Positions 59,515-64,000 of a DNA stretch of 64,000 nt are shown here, piece by piece. The notes beneath the pieces were generated by a model. That model was not told the origin of the DNA and ran no database searches. It saw only the letters and a list, made by a program, of their open reading frames with translations. The DNA comes from Spisula solida (Eukaryota > Mollusca > Bivalvia > Venerida > Mactridae): the NCBI GenBank assembly GCA_947247005.1, contig OX365954.1, positions 1,194,001 to 1,258,000 of the forward strand. Reading direction: 5' to 3'. Within the stretch, counting starts at the first letter, position 1, and each line of letters begins with the position of its first letter. The position numbers and the translations under genes are program-made.

Positions 59515-59558
59515 CTTGCCTTCATCAGGAGTTCAAGAAAATAGCAATCAGGTAAATT
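59515..59558 (-). CDS. Gene A, tentative upstream exon
   Basis: A 44-base stretch with a possible acceptor (gcctag) and a weak donor (AAG then GTCAGA). Read from phase 0 it gives NLPDCYFLELLMKA plus two bases, AG. Those two bases complete a codon with the single G that opens the next exon at 59309, giving Arg, so the phase needed by the firm part of the gene is met. An in-frame stop (TAG) lies at the acceptor itself, so the exon cannot extend upstream without splicing. What is seen is the phase match and an open frame; the weak donor and short length mean chance is a real alternative. If it is not an exon, translation could begin at the Met inside the next exon or further right than the window shows. 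Confidence 0.35.
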
Positions 59559-60214
59559 CTAGGCAATTTGTATACGCACAATACAATACAGAGATTAAAG
59601 GCCTCAGAATGCGACTTCATGCAATGTTGTAATAAATCAAGCAATGACACTGACATGATCTGATAACATGGTTTTACTGATTCAGATATTCCTCGCCAAC
59701 ATGTATGAACTAGTATTGTTCACTTGTATGACAGCTTGCTGGCATAGATTACGCCAGCTCCAGATTAACACAACCAAATCAATACCGAATTTTTGTAGCA
59801 AGCTGGGGGAGTACATGGTGATGATACTAACGGAGAAAAACTCATCATTGATGCTAAAAAGGTAGATGTAGCGCAAGGAGATATCTACTGTGCTAATAGC
59901 TACAAAAATAGCATGTTTCAATGCATGAAACACTAACATAATGAACCGTAATTGTCCATTATTGGCTTCACACAGAAGGCTATAAAACGTGAAGACAAGG
60001 TTGTTTTGGAATGCAAACTGGTATAATCACGACGGAAGAAGTAGGAAAAATAGACATTTTTAAAGTGCATTTCATAGTCTTGATGTTTTTTTTCTTTGTT
60101 AATTGATTCTATTGATGTCCATACATATCACATACAAGTAACTGATCCATAGTTTGAAAGATATACTTTAAACATTCAAAATAAATGAAGAAATTAATGA
60201 GTTGTCACAATGCA

Positions 60215-60290
60215 GTCAGCCGAGCAATAACCAATGATGCACAGCCGACCTAAAACCAATGATGCACAGCCGACCTAAAACTAAATGATG
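60215..60290. repeat. 27-bp word, 2-3 copies
   Basis: AACCAATGATGCACAGCCGA followed by CCTAAAA is repeated. Confidence 0.75.
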
Positions 60291-61159
60291 CCGGTCATCC
60301 CAAGAATATGCATAGTTTCCCCAAGCCTACTAGGAAACATTTAAGTAAACATTAAGGGACACATGTATTACAAGGTACCAACATAAAAAATGTCCAAAAA
60401 AGGGAGCAACACATTGGATGAACAGAAATACTTAACAGCACATGAAGTACCATATATAAAGGCACAGTTTATGTTTCAGTCACATGGAGATTAAGTATAC
60501 TAACCCCAAAGAGTGGCCTAATGCATCGAAACTTAGTATATATTGAATGCCAGCAAGGAAGCCATGTCATTGCAGTGCCATTTTTTATGCTTATGTATGT
60601 ATATGTGCATGATGTTAATATACTACTGTGTGATTGTTAAAATGACTACCCTCTACTACTACTCTTCCAGCTTGTCTATAGAATCCCATATAATGTTTAG
60701 ATATATCTGTAAATATTACATTACAACACCTTCATTTAAATATACAATGTAACATCTCTCCAGAAATCATGCATACTGTCATACAGCAGACATCTTGCAA
60801 GTATCACATTACAATGCATCATCCAATTGCATATCTTTAGACACATGGATTAATACTTTACGAAAACCAATGCTATTAGTTCTGCTCCTTCAATGTGCAT
60901 GAGAATTCACTTGAATATTAATTGGTAGCATAATTGCCATTATCAATGCATGAACAGTACTGGCTTTCTGGTACACAATGATTAAGAAAATACTAAATTA
61001 AGAACATTTGGGAACATTTTTTGTTGAACTATATACAAGAAACATCCGAAAATTAATACATTAGTTTTGGCTTCAGACAAATTTGATAAACACCATGCAG
61101 AAAGTTAGTTAAAATTGGACTATCATAAACAAAAACATTGTTATTTGGTAAGATCGATC

Positions 61160-61315
61160 TTGCAGACCTTATGTACACATCTCTTTCCCTTTTTAAGACA
61201 TTGGAACAGACTTGTGAATGACAGGATCTTATTCACACATCCACAACCTTCAAGTCCGGCCGGATCCATCGAAAGCCTCAACTATATTGCCTATATGCTG
61301 CATGTTCAGTTTAAT
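61160..61315 (+). pseudogene. Possible LINE C-terminal tail fragment
   Basis: A plus-strand frame contains HLFPFLRHWNRLVND and, after a short gap, GSIESLNY. Many LINE polyproteins end with a similar S-F-F-P-R-T-x-x-x-W-N-x-L-P and then S-x-x-x-F-K. The match is short and lacks the key Pro after Trp-Asn, so it is only suggestive. Confidence 0.25.
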
Positions 61316-61464
61316 AAATTTAAAGTTTGAGTATTTTAGTATGCTAAATCAAAGTATAAATTAAGTTTCTCTTTTTATGCCTGAATGTCACTAAGCACCA
61401 TACTGGTACTGTTTCAATGGTCTTCCACAAAGAGTTAGCATACCTAACAACGATAATATTAAGT

Positions 61465-61580
61465 TGGACAGGGAAGGCAGCACTCAAATAAACCAGTCCA
61501 GCACAGAAAACATGAAAACATATAAGGCACAATGCCCAACAAACAAGCAAACGAGAAAATGATCCGCCCAAGTCCCAGCT
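61465..61580 (-). mobile_element. Dispersed repeat family D, copy 6 (reverse)
   Basis: GGACAGGGAAGGCAGCACTC, AACCAGTCCAGCACAGAAAA and GCACAATGCCCAACAAA are the reverse complement of the family. The end CCGCCCAAGTCCCAGCTGTC matches the 38190 copy. Confidence 0.65.
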
Positions 61581-61589
61581 GTCAAAAGG

Positions 61590-63050
61590 TCGAACAAACA
61601 TAAGTTTCTACCAAATCTATCTGAAGTTTTTATCTGGCATCAGTGACTGAATGTTTCTGGTAAGAAAAATGGGACTGGACATCAAAAGCAACATATTGTG
61701 TGATGTATTTTCTCCATGATTAAGTCGGGTAGTTAAATGTAGTTATTGGAGCATAAAATGCTGACATCACATTGTTTCATCACCATTAAGGCAGTCAGCA
61801 CCTGCCTGCTAATATATAAATCATGCTTGAGTGGTGTTCCGCCGGTATGAGATAATTGGACGGCTTTTATGGTAATCAATAATCAATGAAGAACTTAATT
61901 TATCGAGTGTCATTCAACATTGGACATGATTGAACAAGTTGATATTCATCAAGGTATGAACTGATTGCTTTGATATAGTTTTGTATTGAAATGGTCCCGG
62001 CCTCATTTTTATTATGTATCAGGTTTTTTTCAAATTTCTTAGAGGTTGTTGCGTGCCTTAATTGGACATGGTATTTATACATTTCCTTGAGTGCCACAGG
62101 GGATGTGTTACTAAGCCAGGGACACATTGTCTCGTGCATAATGGTACATGTACTCTGTGATAATTAAATCCAGAATTTCTTCGGCACTTAAATTTGCTGC
62201 TTTTTTTCTTTACTTAAGGCTTTTAACTTATAAATGCATTCAACTTTTTTTTGTAACAATGACAACTTGGAATATGAAGGTAATGTGTTGTTTACAGGTC
62301 AATAAAACTTTACAATAACAGTTACTGTCTTGTATGTTTAGCATTCAGTTCAATTATTAAACCAACCAAACTTAATCACAATCAACACTAAGCCTCACCA
62401 GTTCTTTGATTTTATTATAAATATAGCCATGACTTAATTTTGATTCACAATGATGATTGGTGCAATGGATTAGAGATTTCAGTTGATCATTTCACATATC
62501 AACAGGTAATTCACATCAAATCATGGACACAAATCAACAATGCCAATAACCCCCCCCCCCTTGTCAATTTATTGGATACCTTGTTACACAATCACAGTAA
62601 GATTTTAGTTCAATATGGTCACCTATAACATATGGTCAATGAAGTGGTGAACCTCAAGCCCTGAGGTACTCTCCAAACATAGGCTAGGTGTATCAGTACT
62701 GTGCAGGTACTGTAGCAGAGTCCCATCACTTGATTATATCCACATATCAAGAGATTGCTGTCCTTACTTCAACCATTCATCACTATAAATACATTTAACA
62801 GGCAATAAAGCATTAAAGGGTCCAAGTTGGCAAGACCTTTAGGGTCTTACGCCTGGATATCGGTACATATAAACTACACAATATCACAATCACTTTACTT
62901 CAGAGCAGAAACTATGTGGAGTTGGTTAATATTAATTAAGGTAGAATGTTTAAGATAAACCAGTCTTTACATGTTCAATATTTATAGCAGTACCATAGTT
63001 TTCTGTGTAACATAATTGTAAGATGATATAGAAAACTGTTTCAGTAACAG
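61590..63050. other. AT-rich stretch, nothing firm
   Basis: A minus frame at 61900-62139 reads somewhat protein-like but has no splice partner or known motif. A poly-C run is at about 62551-62560. Confidence 0.45.
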
Positions 63051-63087
63051 ATGTGTTTAAATCCATACCAAGTGGCCCGTGCATTTG

Positions 63088-63316
63088 CATTGATTGTGTT
63101 TTGTGGCGGTGCATGGGCATTGATTGTGTTTTGTGGCGGTGCATGGGCATTGATTGTGTTTTGTGGCGGTGCATGGGCAATGATTGTGTTTTGTGGCGGT
63201 GCATGGGCATTGATTGTGTTTTGTGGCGGTGCATGGGCAATGATTGTGTTTTGTGGCGGTGCATGGGCAATGATTGTGTTTTGTGGCGGTGCATGGGCAA
63301 TGATTGTGTTTTGTAA
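63088..63316. repeat. 30-bp minisatellite, about 7.6 copies
   Basis: The unit is TGATTGTGTTTTGTGGCGGT followed by GCATGGGCAT or GCATGGGCAA. The 30-base period keeps five frames open on both strands. The array ends where TTTTGTGG is replaced by TTTTGTAAGTAA. Confidence 0.96.
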
Positions 63317-63479
63317 GTAAATGTTTTGCATTGGTGTGCAAGTAGGCAATGTGTGTCGTCTTTCCATAAATTGCACATTATGTCTGAAGTACAAATCTGG
63401 TAACCAAGGCACATATGATAACCATCAATTTAAACTAGCTTGATGCTCACCTACTGGCAATATAAAAATAGACCTCGTC

Positions 63480-63785
63480 TGGAATTCAAACCTTCAGACA
63501 CCTTTCTAAGCTCCAAAAGGTACAAAGCTCCATTCCTACGTAAACACCCTTCCTACGTAAGCTCCCTTCCTACAAAGATCCCTTCCTTAAAGATACACGA
63601 GTACATTAAAGCTTCCTACGTAAGCTCCAAAGATCCCTTCCTTAAAGATCCAAAAGTACAAAGCTCCCTTCCCAAGTTCCAAGGTACAAGGCTCCCTTCC
63701 CAAGCTCCAAAGCCCATTCCCAAGCTCCAAAGCTTCCTTCCTAAGTTTCCTTCCCAAGCTCCCTTCCCATTTTGCTCCAAAGGTG
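63480..63785. repeat. Decayed CTCCCTTCC-type repeat
   Basis: AAGCTCCCTTCCTACGTAAG and AGCTCCAAAG words recur irregularly. The 130-residue frame across it is a product of the repeat. Confidence 0.75.
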
Positions 63786-64000
63786 CAAGTGTATGCCTTA
63801 GGGGACACTGTTATAATATGCAAGTATTATAATATACTCGTTACATCTAAGGTCTAATATTAGATTGAACACAATGAGATCAATATATCCACCAACAGTG
63901 CATCATGCATATTTAATGTCCGCATAATACATTATAATACTAATAATTGTTAGAGAAGTTAGGTAAATTATCACTCATAAAATATTGGTAAGCCAGAGTT

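Noticed and set aside
62950..63414. 154-residue minus frame and its five companions
   Set aside because: Product of the 30-bp array at 63088-63316.
63445..63480. Upstream gene A exon ending in GCCAGTAG|GTGAGC
   Set aside because: A strong donor and suitable phase, but the frame is stopped within about 30 bases and no convincing acceptor is present.

Overview
The window is animal (eukaryotic) genomic DNA. It is AT-rich, coding sequence is confined to short exons with GT/AG borders, introns run to several kilobases, and most of the rest is minisatellite arrays and short inverted-repeat DNA transposons. Nothing prokaryotic was seen (no operons, ribosome binding sites or CRISPR). The mix of many small TIR elements, LINE and Ty3/gypsy remnants and repeats split by insertions suggests a marine invertebrate, perhaps a bivalve mollusc; this is inference from style, as no gene here fixes the taxon. 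MAIN GENE (gene A, minus strand, about 59.6 to 24.57 kb): eight exons join with matching splice phases (59309-59243, 53819-53747, 48235-47996, 44356-44231, 36290-36196, 33633-33430, 30271-29932, 24750-24566) into one frame of 442 residues ending at TAA. A tentative further exon lies at 59558-59515 and the start is outside or unrecognised. The protein begins with a charged helical, probably coiled-coil segment, passes through a Lys-rich then Ser/Thr/Pro-rich then acidic disordered segment, and ends in a more ordered, aromatic-containing C-terminus. I do not recognise the family. SECOND GENE (gene B, minus strand): an exon at 4466-4163 starts MGSGSS, an N-myristoylation-type start, and continues leftward out of the window; a GC-richer patch near 8.9-9.05 kb with a GTAAGT donor could be its untranslated first exon and promoter. 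A plus-strand exon at 19720-19774 could encode a signal peptide, but no partner exon was found. LAYOUT: 0-1.7 kb, 51-bp satellite; 1.7-9 kb, MITEs, a 984-bp TIR element and gene B; 9-14.5 kb, a hAT-like element, a decayed tandem region and a 33-bp array; 14.9-18.3 kb, a 2.58-kb element with 6-bp target duplication next to a dead LINE; 18.9-23.7 kb, mariner-type and Harbinger-type MITEs and a large array of about 20-bp units; 24.5-59.6 kb, gene A with introns full of satellites, MITEs and a dead gypsy fragment; 59.6-64 kb, mostly plain AT-rich DNA plus a 30-bp array. The observations most worth a second look are (1) the unrecognised gene A, (2) minisatellites whose every unit carries a splice-site-like sequence, some in gene A introns on the transcribed strand, (3) MITEs lying 12-25 bp from two gene A exon ends, and (4) the 14947-17529 element with tandemly duplicated ends.
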